In this document: positions 32,025 to 40,197 of the stretch, in pieces
How the letters are laid out: every line of letters starts with the position of its first letter
Numbering within the stretch: position 1 is the stretch's first letter
Assembly (NCBI GenBank): GCA_023667765.1
Contig: JAMOZS010000022.1
Span: forward strand, 1 to 40,197
Direction: 5' to 3'
Source: Roseburia sp.
GTDB lineage: Bacteria; Bacillota; Clostridia; Lachnospirales; Lachnospiraceae
Length of the DNA: 40,197 nucleotides
The notes under the pieces: generated by a model
Told to the model about the DNA's origin: nothing
What the model saw: the letters and a program-made list of their open reading frames with translations, nothing else
The model's database searches: none
Program-made: the position numbers and the translations under genes

Positions 32025-32255
32025 CCGGCAGCTTGCCTGTCATATTACAAGCTGTCACATGCGCAGGCAAATAAGATTTTCTTAATGTTCCGTATGTTTC
32101 CGGCAATTCCGGGACATGGATGTCCCGGAAAGCCCGACTTGAGCCACGATGGCGAATGTCGGGCGGTTGCATGGACATCCGGGAAGCTTATCGGAACATT
32201 TAGAAAATCCATTTGTCGGAGCAGACAGCGAGTGATATGACAGGTAAGCTGCCGG
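32025..32255. repeat. 231-bp foldback (long imperfect palindrome) between fabZ and accDA
   Basis: The outer arms CCGGCAGCTTGCCTGTCATAT (32025-32045) and its complement at 32235-32255 differ at one base. Pairing continues inward through GCTGTC, CAAAT, GATTTTCT and AATGTTCCG (ending 32092) against 32192-32234. The centre has its own perfect hairpin CCGGGACAT-GG-ATGTCCCGG and a 7-bp GCCCGAC/GTCGGGC stem. No protein is encoded. It could be a MITE-like element or an RNA structure controlling accDA. Confidence 0.8.
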
Positions 32256-32351
32256 AGTACACCCGGAGCTATGGAATTTTGAGCGTCTGTGGGGACAGAC
32301 AGCCGGGAAGATGGATTGGTATGCGTGCCAAAGCACGCAAGAGGTATAAAA

Positions 32352-33995
32352 ATGAAAGAGAATGACCAGGTAAAATGCCCTAAATGCGGCAAAATGTTGG
32401 ATAAGAATCGGGTAGTCAAACGGAAGTACATTTGTTATGAATGCGGCGGCTATTTCAGGGTAAATACCTATAACAGACTTCGGATGGCGGCAGACAGAGG
32501 CTCCTTTGAGCCATGGTTCGAGGATATGCCGGTGAGCAATCCCTTGGAGGATGGAGAATATGAGGAAAAGCTGCGCGCCGCACAGGAAAAGACAGGCTTA
32601 AGGGAAGCTGTTACAATCGGCCTGGCCAAAGTGTTCGAGGAGCCGGTGGTGATGGGCGTCTGTGACGCCAGATTTCTAATGAGCAGCATGGGCTATGTGG
32701 TAGGCGAGAAAATTACGAGGGCTTTTGAACGGGCTACAGAGCTGAAGCTGCCGGTATTTCTGTTCTGCTGCTCCGGAGGCGCCAGAATGCAGGAGGGAAT
32801 TATTTCGCTGATGCAGATGGCCAAGACCTCGGCAGCCATTAAAAAACATGGGGAAGCGGGGCTTTTATATGCACCCATATTGACGGACCCGACTACAGGC
32901 GGCGTGACAGCCAGCTTTGCCATGCTGGGTGATATTATTATGGCGGAGCCGGGAGCATTAATCGGTTTTGCGGGTCCCCGGGTAATTCAACAGACTATCG
33001 GACAAAAGCTCCCGGAGGGCTTTCAGACGGCGGAGTTTCTGGTGGAGCATGGTATTATAGATGGTATTGTGAGACGGGAAAATCTGAAAAAGACCATTTA
33101 TTTCCTGATACATTGTCATAAGCAGCGGCAGGGGTATGCAAATTTTCAAAATGAGAAGGATGAGCGCTTTGAACTCAATGAGATTCTCAAAGAGAGAAGC
33201 GTGCGGACGCTGCCCAAAACTCCCTGGCAGAAAATCAGAGCGGTTCGCAGTATTACCAGACCCAACGCCAGAGATTATATTGACCGGATTTTTGAGGTGT
33301 TTGTGGAGGCGCATGGAGACAGGGCATTCAGGGATGACAAGGCTATGGTCTGCGGCATTGCTCTGCTGGAGGGCCAGCCGGTAACGGTCATTGCGGAATG
33401 TAACGGAAAGACGCTGGAGGAATGTAAGGAGCGCAACTTTGGCATGCCTATGCCGGAAGGTTATCGGAAAGCCTTGCGTCTGATGCGTCAGGCGGAGAAG
33501 TTTAACCGTCCGATTATCAGCTTTGTAAACACTCCCGGCGCTTATTGCGGCATCGAGGCCGAGGAGAGAGGACAGGGCGAAGCTATCGCCAGGAATCTCT
33601 GTGAACTCAGCGCGTTTACCGTGCCGGTGCTGTGTATTCTGATTGGTGAGGGAGGAAGCGGCGGCGCACTGGCCACGGCGGTGGGAAACGAGGTATGGAT
33701 GATGGAGGACGCCACCTATTCCATCCTTTCGCCGGAGGGCTATGCGTCTATTCTGTGGAAGGACAGCGGCAGGGCAAAGGAGGCGTCTGAGCGTATGCGG
33801 ATTACCGCGGAGGATTTAAAACGTCTTGGGGTTATAGAGAAAATTATACCGGAATATGGCGGCGCAGACGCCAGTTCGGTGGACGCCATCGCCGGTTTTA
33901 TGAAAGAAAGTATTCGTGGATTTTTAAAGCGTTTTGATGGGGTGAGCAGACAGGAGATTGCGGCGCAGCGCTATGCGAGGCTGCGGGAAATGTAG
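32352..33995 (+). CDS. accDA: Fused acetyl-CoA carboxylase carboxyltransferase (AccD-AccA)
   Basis: The 547-aa single chain joins the beta and alpha carboxyltransferase subunits that move carboxyl from biotin to acetyl-CoA, making malonyl-CoA. Residues 1 to about 285 are AccD with the zinc finger Cys9, Cys12, Cys28 and Cys31 and [12 protein letters not shown]. From about 288 it is AccA ([61 protein letters not shown]). The start at 32352 has AGAGGT 7 bp upstream; the frame extends back to 32289 without support. Biotin carrier (accB) and biotin carboxylase (accC) are not in the window. Confidence 0.95.
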   Translation: MKENDQVKCPKCGKMLDKNRVVKRKYICYECGGYFRVNTYNRLRMAADRGSFEPWFEDMPVSNPLEDGEYEEKLRAAQEKTGLREAVTIGLAKVFEEPVVMGVCDARFLMSSMGYVVGEKITRAFERATELKLPVFLFCCSGGARMQEGIISLMQMAKTSAAIKKHGEAGLLYAPILTDPTTGGVTASFAMLGDIIMAEPGALIGFAGPRVIQQTIGQKLPEGFQTAEFLVEHGIIDGIVRRENLKKTIYFLIHCHKQRQGYANFQNEKDERFELNEILKERSVRTLPKTPWQKIRAVRSITRPNARDYIDRIFEVFVEAHGDRAFRDDKAMVCGIALLEGQPVTVIAECNGKTLEECKERNFGMPMPEGYRKALRLMRQAEKFNRPIISFVNTPGAYCGIEAEERGQGEAIARNLCELSAFTVPVLCILIGEGGSGGALATAVGNEVWMMEDATYSILSPEGYASILWKDSGRAKEASERMRITAEDLKRLGVIEKIIPEYGGADASSVDAIAGFMKESIRGFLKRFDGVSRQEIAAQRYARLREM

Positions 33996-34027
33996 GAGTG
34001 CGGGGACGCTTTGGCAGGGAGGTTAAA

Positions 34028-35092
34028 ATGAGCTTGCTGAAAATCGGTGAACGGGAAAATAAGGTGGATGTCGTACAGGGCGGCATGGGTGTGGGCATCA
34101 GTCTGTCCGGCCTGGCCGGAGAGGTGGCCAGAGAAGGCGGCATCGGAATTTTGTCGGCGGCTCAGATTGGATATCGGGAGCCGGATTATGAGACGGACGC
34201 ACTTAAGGCCAATTTGCGGGCGGTGAAGAGCGAGCTTCATAAAGCAAAAGAATATGCTCCCGAAGGCATTATCGGTATGAATATCATGGTGGCTACCAGT
34301 GACTATGAGCAATACGTCCGGGCAGCCGTGGAGGCGAAGGCGGATTTGATTGTGTCCGGTGCGGGGCTTCCCATGGAGCTGCCAAAGCTGGTGAAGGACA
34401 GCGGTGTAAAGATTGCGCCTATTGTATCATCCCTTCGGAGCGTCCGTGTCATCACAGACTATTGGTGGAAAAAGTACCGAACTTTGCCTGATATGGTGGT
34501 CATAGAAGGGCCTGAGGCGGGAGGACATCTGGGCTTTCACCGGGAGGAGCTGCAAAAGCTGTTGACGGGAAATCCCAGGGAGAATTATGATGCCTTCGTA
34601 CAGGAAATCATTGGGTATATCCGGGAACTGGAGCAGAAGCGCCAAAAGAAAATTCCTGTGGTAGTGGGCGGCGGCATTTATCACCGGGAGGAGGGTGAGC
34701 ATTACCGTAAGATGGGAGCAGATGGCGTGCAGCTTGGCACCCGATTCGTGACCACTTATGAATGTGACGCTTCCATGGCATACAAAAAAGCTTATATAGA
34801 TGCCCGCAAAGAGGATATAGTCATTGTGGATTCGCCGGTGGGGCTGCCGGGGAGAGCGATTCGGAATGCCTTCCTGGAGCGGGTTTCAAACGGAGAGAGG
34901 TTCTTTGGAAGCTGCAGGAAATGTATCAGGATGTGTAATCCGGCCACCAGCCCGTATTGCATTGCCCAGGCGCTTATCCGGGCAGTGGAGGGTGATGTTT
35001 CCGAAGGATTGCTGTTTTGCGGAGCCGGTGCTTATCAAGCGGACCATTTGGAGCATGTATCGGACATACTGCGGGAATTTGGTGAAAAGTAA
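34028..35092 (+). CDS. Nitronate monooxygenase/FabK-like flavoprotein in the fab operon
   Basis: This 354-aa FMN TIM-barrel protein is related to FabK and nitronate monooxygenase, with VVQGGMGVGISLSGLAGEVA, LIVSGAGLPMELP, VIEGPEAGGHLGFH, IPVVVGGGIYHREEGE and GADGVQLGTRFVTTYEC. It differs from the true FabK at 27507 by an insertion with a Cys cluster near the C-terminus (Cys296, Cys299, Cys303, Cys311, in CRKCIRMCNP and SPYCIA), which might bind metal or an Fe-S centre. GGGAGG sets the start at 34028. Between accDA and fabH, it probably acts in or protects fatty acid synthesis, but the substrate is unknown. Confidence 0.85.
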   Translation: MSLLKIGERENKVDVVQGGMGVGISLSGLAGEVAREGGIGILSAAQIGYREPDYETDALKANLRAVKSELHKAKEYAPEGIIGMNIMVATSDYEQYVRAAVEAKADLIVSGAGLPMELPKLVKDSGVKIAPIVSSLRSVRVITDYWWKKYRTLPDMVVIEGPEAGGHLGFHREELQKLLTGNPRENYDAFVQEIIGYIRELEQKRQKKIPVVVGGGIYHREEGEHYRKMGADGVQLGTRFVTTYECDASMAYKKAYIDARKEDIVIVDSPVGLPGRAIRNAFLERVSNGERFFGSCRKCIRMCNPATSPYCIAQALIRAVEGDVSEGLLFCGAGAYQADHLEHVSDILREFGEK

Positions 35093-35113
35093 GTTGCGGA
35101 AAGGATGAAAGAG

Positions 35114-36070
35114 ATGATTATCAGGGGAACAGGAAGCTCTGTACCGGATTATGAACTGACGAACAGGGAGCTGGAAAATATTGTGGATACCTCAGACCAG
35201 TGGATTGCGGAGAGAACTGGTATTCGCAGCAGACATATCGCCACCGTGCAGACGACCACGCAGCTTGCGGTGCAGGCCTGTGAGCGGGCGCTTTCGGATG
35301 CGGGGAAAACTGCCTCCGAGGTGGAGTTGATTATTGTGGCAACGGTGTCCGATGAGGAAAAGCTCCCCTGTACGGCCTGTCGGGTGCAGGCAGCTATCGG
35401 CGCCGAGCAGGCTGTGGCCTATAATGTGAATGCGGCCTGTGCGGGCTTCCTCTTTGCACTGAGTATTGCGGAGGCTTATTTCCTCTCCGGTATGTACCGT
35501 AATGCATTAATCATAGGAGCGGAGGTACTCTCCAAGCTGGTGGATTGGTCGGACCGCTCTACCTGCGTACTGTTTGGAGACGGTGCGGGGGCGGTATTTG
35601 CCCAGGCAGGAGGAAAGCCGGCCCTTTTTGTGCAGGGCAGCGACGGACTAAGAGGCGATGCCCTCCGCTGCAGCCTGCCGGCGAACCGTTCTCCCTTTGT
35701 CAGGGAAATAGAAGAGGAGTCTCCCTATGTCACCATGGACGGAAAGGCGGTCTATCAGTTTGCCGTCTCCACGGTGCCGAAATGTGTGGAGCAGGTGCTG
35801 GAAAAGGCAGGGACGCAGGCGGATGAGGTCAGCTGCTTTGTGCTGCATCAGGCCAACGAGAGAATTATTCGTTCTGTGGCCCGCAGGCTTTCACAGCCGT
35901 TGGAAAAGTTTCCCATGAATGTGCAGAGCAAGGGGAACCTTTCGGCGGCAAGTATTCCTGTGCTGTTGGATGAGCTTCACCGGGAAGGGATGTTGAAGAG
36001 AGGGGAAAAGGTGGTGCTGTCGGGCTTTGGCGCAGGATTGACCTACGGGGCTATGCTGCTTGTCTGGTAG
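35114..36070 (+). CDS. fabH: 3-oxoacyl-ACP synthase III
   Basis: FabH starts fatty acid synthesis by condensing acyl-CoA with malonyl-ACP. The 318-aa protein has the triad Cys109 (NAACAGFLFAL), His245 (FVLHQANERII) and Asn275 (KGNLSAASIPVLL), plus TSDQWIAERTGIRSR near the N-terminus. Two ATGs, at 35105 and 35114, are possible. GGAAAGG is 9 bp from the second and directly adjacent to the first, so I prefer 35114. It is the last gene of the fab operon, an unusual place because fabH often leads such operons. Confidence 0.95.
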   Translation: MIIRGTGSSVPDYELTNRELENIVDTSDQWIAERTGIRSRHIATVQTTTQLAVQACERALSDAGKTASEVELIIVATVSDEEKLPCTACRVQAAIGAEQAVAYNVNAACAGFLFALSIAEAYFLSGMYRNALIIGAEVLSKLVDWSDRSTCVLFGDGAGAVFAQAGGKPALFVQGSDGLRGDALRCSLPANRSPFVREIEEESPYVTMDGKAVYQFAVSTVPKCVEQVLEKAGTQADEVSCFVLHQANERIIRSVARRLSQPLEKFPMNVQSKGNLSAASIPVLLDELHREGMLKRGEKVVLSGFGAGLTYGAMLLVW

Positions 36071-36087
36071 AGGCTTATGAAAAATCC

Positions 36088-36116
36088 TTTGCTTTGCCCT
36101 TGGGAAATGGTATAAT
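36088..36116 (+). promoter_or_regulatory. Probable promoter of the TPR-DUF4037-DUF4125 gene
   Basis: A perfect TATAAT (36111-36116) preceded directly by TGG forms an extended -10. A poor -35 (TTTGCT, 36088-36093) is 17 bp upstream. The gene start follows at 36162. Confidence 0.6.
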
Positions 36117-36161
36117 AATCCGTAGAAATACAGGCTCTGATGGTCGGCGGAGGTATGGAGT

Positions 36162-38477
36162 ATGGATATAGATTCCATTATACAACAGGTAGATTCCTAT
36201 TTTGAACAGAATAAGGGAGAGGAGGCGGAGAAGCTGATGCGGGAGAGTATCGTCCAGGCGGTAGCCGAGGCGGACGACGGGAGCCTGCTGAAGCTCCTCA
36301 ATGAGCTGCTGGGATACTATCGGGAGACCGGCAGGGCGGAAGAATCCTATGTGATAGCTGACCGGGCTGTGGCTCAGGCTAAGAGCATGGGGTTGGAAGA
36401 TACGCTGCCCTATGCCACCACGCTCTTAAACGTGGCGAATGCTTATCGGGCCGGGGGACGTCTGGAGGAATCACTGGCACATTACCGAAAGGTATATGAG
36501 ATTTACCGGAAGGTATTACCTCCCGACGATATGCTGATGGCAAGCTTTGAAAATAATCTGAGCCTGCTCTGTCAGGAAACGGGGGATTTTAAGGCGGCGA
36601 AGGAGGCGCTGTTAAAGGCGCTTGCCATTGTGGAGAAAAGAGAGGCGGGCTATGAAATTGCCGTTACCTATGCCAATCTGGCCAATACCTGCGTGCAGCT
36701 GGGGGAGAGCGGGGAGGCTTACCAATATGCCCAGGAGGCTATTCGCCGCTTTGAAAAGGCGGGCAGTCAGGATTCGCATTATGGGGCGGCCCTGTCTGCT
36801 CTGGGACTTTATTATTACCAGAGGCAGGAATATGCGGAGGCGGCAGATTATTTTAGACGGGCCATGGAAACGGTGGAACAGAGTTTGGGCAGAAATGCTT
36901 TCTGGTATAGGCTGAAGGAGAATTATGAGGCCTGTGGCGCAAGGCTTAACCGTCGCGGTCTGGAATTATGCCGGGCCTATTATGAGACCTATGGCCGTTC
37001 TATGATAAAAGAGCAGTTCCCGGAGTATGAGGACAAGATTGCGGTGGGCCTTGTGGGTGAGGGAAGTGATTGCTTCGGCTATGATGATGCGCTTTCCAGA
37101 GACCATGACTGGGGGCCGGATTTTTGTATGTGGGTTACCGGCGACACCTATGAGAAGATAGGGACCAGGCTGCAGCAGGCCTATGAGAAGCTTCCCGGCA
37201 GTTTTCAGGGTTTTTCGCGTACTACTTCCAAAGCGGGAGTCGGCAGAAGGGGTGTACAGGTAATCGAGGCATTTTATGAAAGACTTACGGGAGCCGGGAG
37301 AGCGGATGAGATTGACTGGCGCCAGGCGAGCGACGCAGGGCTTGCCGCAGCGGTGAATGGTGAGGTTTTCCGGGATAAGGAGGGCATTTTTACCGAAAAC
37401 AGAGAGGAATTGCGCAAGGGGTATCCCCCGGAGCTTCTGTATTTAAAGCTGGCGGAGGCGGCAGCAGGCTTTTCTCAGGCAGGTCAGTATAATTTTGAAA
37501 GAATGTGTAATCGGCAGGACGTTGTGACGGCGCAGCTTTTGCTGGCCGATTGTATCAGGCAGGCTATGAAATTAAAGCATTATCTGGAGGGGAAGTATCC
37601 TCCTCATGATAAATGGCTGTATCGGAGTTTAAAGGAGCTGCCGGGCGGGGAAGCTCTGGCGGATATGCTGCAAAGAATGCAGACGTTAAGCGGCGGGGAA
37701 ACGCTGTTTGCGAGACAGGAGGAGATTCGGGCGTTGGTGGAGGAAGCAGGCGGCTGTCTGGCGGAGGAATTATATCGGAAAAATTATATCAGTGATACGG
37801 ACCGTTATCTGGACGCCCATACGGAGGAGCTTTTGAAAAAATCCGTCTATGCGGCCAGGACGAAGGAGGAACTTGTAGAGCAGATAACCGCATTGGAGTT
37901 TGAGGCCTTTGACAAGGTGCAAAACGAAGGCGGCAGAGCGGAGTGTCAGAATAACTGGGCGACCTTTTCCATTATGCGAAAGAGCCAGTATCTGGCCTGG
38001 GATAAGCCCATGCTCATCCAGTACCTCTATGACTTTGACAGGGAGTATCGCAGAGGGCACAATCTGATTACCGAAAAATACGGACGTATGATGGAGAGTA
38101 CGGCGCCTATGGAGTATGAGCGGCTGAAGGCTCATTTCCCTGCGCTGTCTCAGGAGAAGAAAGCGATTATAGAGCAGATTGCAGGGGTACAGGTGGGATG
38201 GATGGAGGAATTTGCCGCGAAATACCCTCATCTGGCAGACCATGCCAGAAGCATTCGCGCGGAGCAGGACAATGCCGCAAACACTTCCTATGAGACTTAT
38301 CTTAAGGGAGAGCTTGGAACGTATTCCGATAAGATGCTGGAGCTGTATGGCAGATTTATCGTGTCCTGTGCCAGGGAGGGCAGAAATCTGGCCGGGGATA
38401 TTATGAACAACAGCGTTCATTTGTATGGCTATAAGGATTTGGAGGCGGCGGAGAATTTCTATCGTACCTTTTCGTGA
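36162..38477 (+). CDS. TPR protein with DUF4037 nucleotidyltransferase-like and DUF4125 domains
   Basis: This 771-aa cytoplasmic protein has three parts. Residues 1 to about 280 are tetratricopeptide repeats (LNVANAYRAGGRLEESLAHY, ANLANTCVQLGESGEAYQYA, ALGLYYYQRQEYAEAADYF). The middle contains GEGSDCFGYDDALSRDHDWG, a GS-x-D/DHDW pattern of nucleotidyltransferase-like DUF4037. The last about 200 residues resemble DUF4125 (NNWATFSIMRKSQYLAWDK, YGRMMESTAPMEYERL, FYRTFS end). DUF names are from memory. The acidic DHD retains possible metal ligands, so it may modify a nucleotide, RNA or protein. It follows the fab operon by 91 bp with its own promoter. Confidence 0.8.
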   Translation: MDIDSIIQQVDSYFEQNKGEEAEKLMRESIVQAVAEADDGSLLKLLNELLGYYRETGRAEESYVIADRAVAQAKSMGLEDTLPYATTLLNVANAYRAGGRLEESLAHYRKVYEIYRKVLPPDDMLMASFENNLSLLCQETGDFKAAKEALLKALAIVEKREAGYEIAVTYANLANTCVQLGESGEAYQYAQEAIRRFEKAGSQDSHYGAALSALGLYYYQRQEYAEAADYFRRAMETVEQSLGRNAFWYRLKENYEACGARLNRRGLELCRAYYETYGRSMIKEQFPEYEDKIAVGLVGEGSDCFGYDDALSRDHDWGPDFCMWVTGDTYEKIGTRLQQAYEKLPGSFQGFSRTTSKAGVGRRGVQVIEAFYERLTGAGRADEIDWRQASDAGLAAAVNGEVFRDKEGIFTENREELRKGYPPELLYLKLAEAAAGFSQAGQYNFERMCNRQDVVTAQLLLADCIRQAMKLKHYLEGKYPPHDKWLYRSLKELPGGEALADMLQRMQTLSGGETLFARQEEIRALVEEAGGCLAEELYRKNYISDTDRYLDAHTEELLKKSVYAARTKEELVEQITALEFEAFDKVQNEGGRAECQNNWATFSIMRKSQYLAWDKPMLIQYLYDFDREYRRGHNLITEKYGRMMESTAPMEYERLKAHFPALSQEKKAIIEQIAGVQVGWMEEFAAKYPHLADHARSIRAEQDNAANTSYETYLKGELGTYSDKMLELYGRFIVSCAREGRNLAGDIMNNSVHLYGYKDLEAAENFYRTFS

Positions 38478-38487
38478 AAACAGAGGC

Positions 38488-38516
38488 AAAAAGGCGGCCG
38501 GTTAATACCAGCCGCC
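38488..38516 (-). terminator. Terminator of the minus-strand SDR gene
   Basis: On the minus strand GGCGGC pairs with GCCGCC, and GGT with ACC, around a 4-nt loop, followed by five Ts (As at 38488-38492 on the plus strand). The hairpin includes the SDR stop codon. It lies between the convergent ends of two genes. Confidence 0.75.
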
Positions 38517-39230
38517 GTCTATTGTGATAATCTGACCGGTCATATAAGCGGGAGCCTGCACGGTCTGCCATACCAGTTTGGCCACTTCCTCCGGTGTGCC
38601 GATACGGTCGGCAGGGATTTCTGCCCTCAGAGCCTCCTTTTCTTCGGGAGACAGACAGGCGTTCATAGCCGTGTCGATGACACCGCAGGCGATAGCGTTT
38701 ACTTGAATATTGCTGGGAGCCAGCTCCTTGGCCAATGCCCTGGTGAAGGCGTTGATTCCGCCCTTTGAGGCGGAATAGGCGGTTTCCATGGAAGCCCCCA
38801 CATTTCCCCAGACGGAGGAAATGTTGACAATTTTGCCTGCATGATTCCGAAGCATCAGTGGGATACTGTGCTTACAGGTATAAAAGCAGGCGTCTAAATT
38901 CACGGAGATAACCCGGTGCCAGTCCTCTGCGGACATCTCGGACAAAAGTCCCACATAGGATATGCCGGCATTGTTTATCAGCACATCCAGCGATTCGGGA
39001 GCGGCTGCCCGGAAGAGCCGGGCCACCTGCTTCGCATCGCCCATATCTGTCTGAAAGGCCTGGCAGCGCACGGCGTAATGCTCGGACAGCGTACGGGCCA
39101 GCTGCTCCAGCTGAGGATAGGAATGCTGACAGGTTATTATCAGGCTGTAGCCTGCTTCGGCAAAGGTTTGGGCAATGGCCCTTCCTATGCCCCGGGAGGC
39201 TCCGGTAATCATAGCGGTTTGTGTTTTCAT
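38502..39230 (-). CDS. Short-chain dehydrogenase, FabG-like
   Basis: This 242-aa NAD(P)-dependent oxidoreductase has TGASRGIGRA, VLINNAGISYVGLL, the Ser in NISSVWGNVGA and the catalytic Tyr-Lys in AYSASKGGINAF, ending with MTGQIITIDGGW. It resembles FabG but is on the opposite strand, outside the operon, and is a second reductase besides the operon fabG. It may serve as a 3-oxoacyl-ACP reductase paralogue or act on another ketone. AAAGGAG 8 bp upstream sets the start at 39230; the frame extends to 39263. Confidence 0.9.
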   Translation of the reverse strand: MKTQTAMITGASRGIGRAIAQTFAEAGYSLIITCQHSYPQLEQLARTLSEHYAVRCQAFQTDMGDAKQVARLFRAAAPESLDVLINNAGISYVGLLSEMSAEDWHRVISVNLDACFYTCKHSIPLMLRNHAGKIVNISSVWGNVGASMETAYSASKGGINAFTRALAKELAPSNIQVNAIACGVIDTAMNACLSPEEKEALRAEIPADRIGTPEEVAKLVWQTVQAPAYMTGQIITIDGGWY

Positions 39231-39502
39231 GGCGGCTTCTCCTTTACCGGATAAGTATAACATGAGCCGCCTTGCTTTTCCATATTAAAACTGTTACACT
39301 TAGGGAAACGCTGAGGAAGGCATTTCCTGTACCGGAGTATCACTGTTATTTTTCTTCGGCTGTTTGTGTTGGAGCGTCACAGACAGGCCTTGGTGCAGCA
39401 AAGCAGCCAAGTCCCTCAAGATGGAGGGATACAGGGAGTTGAAGCGGACTTGTCGGCTTTGTTCTGTGGTCTGATTGTTTAATGTTTCAGAAGGGAGGCT
39501 TT
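39231..39502. other. Divergent intergenic region with repeat-family sequence
   Basis: This 272-bp spacer between divergent genes carries no ORF I accept. TTAGGGAAACGCTGAGGAAGG (from about 39300, first 20 bases cited in part) recalls the fab repeat head. Positions 39434-39477 (GAGTTGAAGCGGACTTGTC, then GGCTTTGTTCTG) match the block after fabZ. A minus-strand -10 (TTATACT) near 39254 may serve the SDR gene. Confidence 0.5.
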
Positions 39503-40197
39503 ATGTACGAACTTATTATCGTGGGCTCAGGCCCGGCCGGTCTGTCGGCGGCAGTATATGCAAAAAGGGCAGGGTTAAATCTGCTGGTGCTGGAGCGCAA
39601 TCCTCTAAGCGGAGGGCAGGTGCTCAACACCTATGAGGTGGACAATTATCTGGGGATGCCCGGCATGAATGGTTTTGATATGGGAATGGCCTTCAGGAAG
39701 CATGCCGACGGGCTGGGAGCGTCATTTCAGGAGGGCGAGGTGTCCGCGCTTACATGCGGGGACGGCTGTCTGCGGGTATGCACGGATAAGGAGGAGCTGG
39801 AGGCAAGAGCTGTGATTTTTGCCACCGGTGCAGAGCATGCCCATTTAAATGTGCCCGGGGAGGAGGAATTGTCCGGCATGGGAGTTTCCTATTGCGCGAC
39901 CTGTGACGGAGCTTTCTTTAAGGGAAAGACGGTAGCAGTGGTAGGAGGAGGCGATGTGGCATTGGAGGATGCCATATATCTGTCGGCAATCTGCGAGAAG
40001 GTTTATCTGATTCACAGAAGGGACGAGCTTCGGGGAGCGCATATTCTTCAGGAGGAATTAAAAGCGCTTTCTAATGTGGAAATTCTGTACAGTCATGTGG
40101 TAAAGGAAATATACGGAGAGGATGCGGTGGAAGCTTTGTGCCTGCAGGAGGTAAAGAGCGGACAGGAGCGGAGGCTGCCTGTGAGTGGGGTGTTCGT
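39503..40197 (+). CDS. trxB: Thioredoxin reductase-like flavoprotein (partial, runs off the window)
   Basis: The first 231 codons of a pyridine nucleotide-disulfide oxidoreductase are present. The FAD motif is IIVGSGPAGLSAAVYAKRAG, followed by GGQVLNTYEVDNYLGMPG and the redox pair Cys131-Ala-Thr-Cys134 (YCATCDGAFFKGKTV). The NAD(P)H motif is VVGGGDVALEDAIYL and HRRDELRGAHILQEEL follows. This is the TrxB layout. The C-terminus lies beyond 40197. GGGAGG precedes the ATG. No thioredoxin gene is visible, so an alternative FAD-disulfide reductase partner cannot be excluded. Confidence 0.93.
   Translation, partial: MYELIIVGSGPAGLSAAVYAKRAGLNLLVLERNPLSGGQVLNTYEVDNYLGMPGMNGFDMGMAFRKHADGLGASFQEGEVSALTCGDGCLRVCTDKEELEARAVIFATGAEHAHLNVPGEEELSGMGVSYCATCDGAFFKGKTVAVVGGGDVALEDAIYLSAICEKVYLIHRRDELRGAHILQEELKALSNVEILYSHVVKEIYGEDAVEALCLQEVKSGQERRLPVSGVF

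Noticed and set aside
32285-32300. Small hairpin GTCTGT-GGGG-ACAGAC before accDA as a terminator
   Set aside because: No T-run follows and it is only 6 bp.
37770-38489. 239-codon minus-strand ORF opposite the DUF4125 region
   Set aside because: It is antisense to a gene with coherent TPR and DUF4125 patterns and is not preceded by a ribosome site.
1-40197. CRISPR arrays, tRNA or rRNA genes
   Set aside because: I saw no regularly spaced repeats, cloverleaf with a TTCRA arm, or rRNA-like conserved stretches in the intergenic regions.

Overview
The window looks like a chromosomal piece of a low-to-mid GC Clostridia genome, most likely Lachnospiraceae. The order ecfA1-ecfA2-ecfT-truA ... rplM-rpsI, a fab operon using FabK and a fused AccD-AccA carboxyltransferase, many GGAGG ribosome sites and Lachnospiraceae-type mobile debris (TnpV, MobV) all point that way. 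The species is not resolved. Layout by region. (1) 1-1790: AT-rich accessory DNA. An AbiEi/AbiEii type IV toxin-antitoxin pair with its own promoter and palindromic operator lies between a pair of terminal-like repeats at the window edge and a 48-codon TnpV remnant. (2) 1791-12243: conserved core. It holds a membrane-anchored M15 peptidase with a duplicated leader, the ECF transporter energising module, TruA, an unusual FMN-dependent alpha-hydroxy-acid oxidase homologue, a TIM-barrel isomerase/epimerase, an SH3-NlpC/P60 hydrolase, a CapA-like protein, and the L13-S9 operon with a consensus promoter and a strong terminator. (3) About 12244-21753: an AT-rich island abutting the 3' end of rpsI. 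Its left end carries the C-terminal stubs of a tyrosine recombinase and a MobV relaxase. Its right end carries a frameshifted small transposon gene and a terminator. Its cargo is a seven-gene co-directional operon: a small HTH protein, a 1005-aa Eco57I-like restriction-methylase, a 542-aa second adenine methyltransferase, a single-pass membrane protein, an unrecognised 186-aa protein, a 253-aa possibly DUF6414-like protein, and a 381-aa ClpB-D2-like AAA+ ATPase. The last four genes overlap or are closely spaced, and I do not recognise them as a described defence system. They are the best candidate here for something new.
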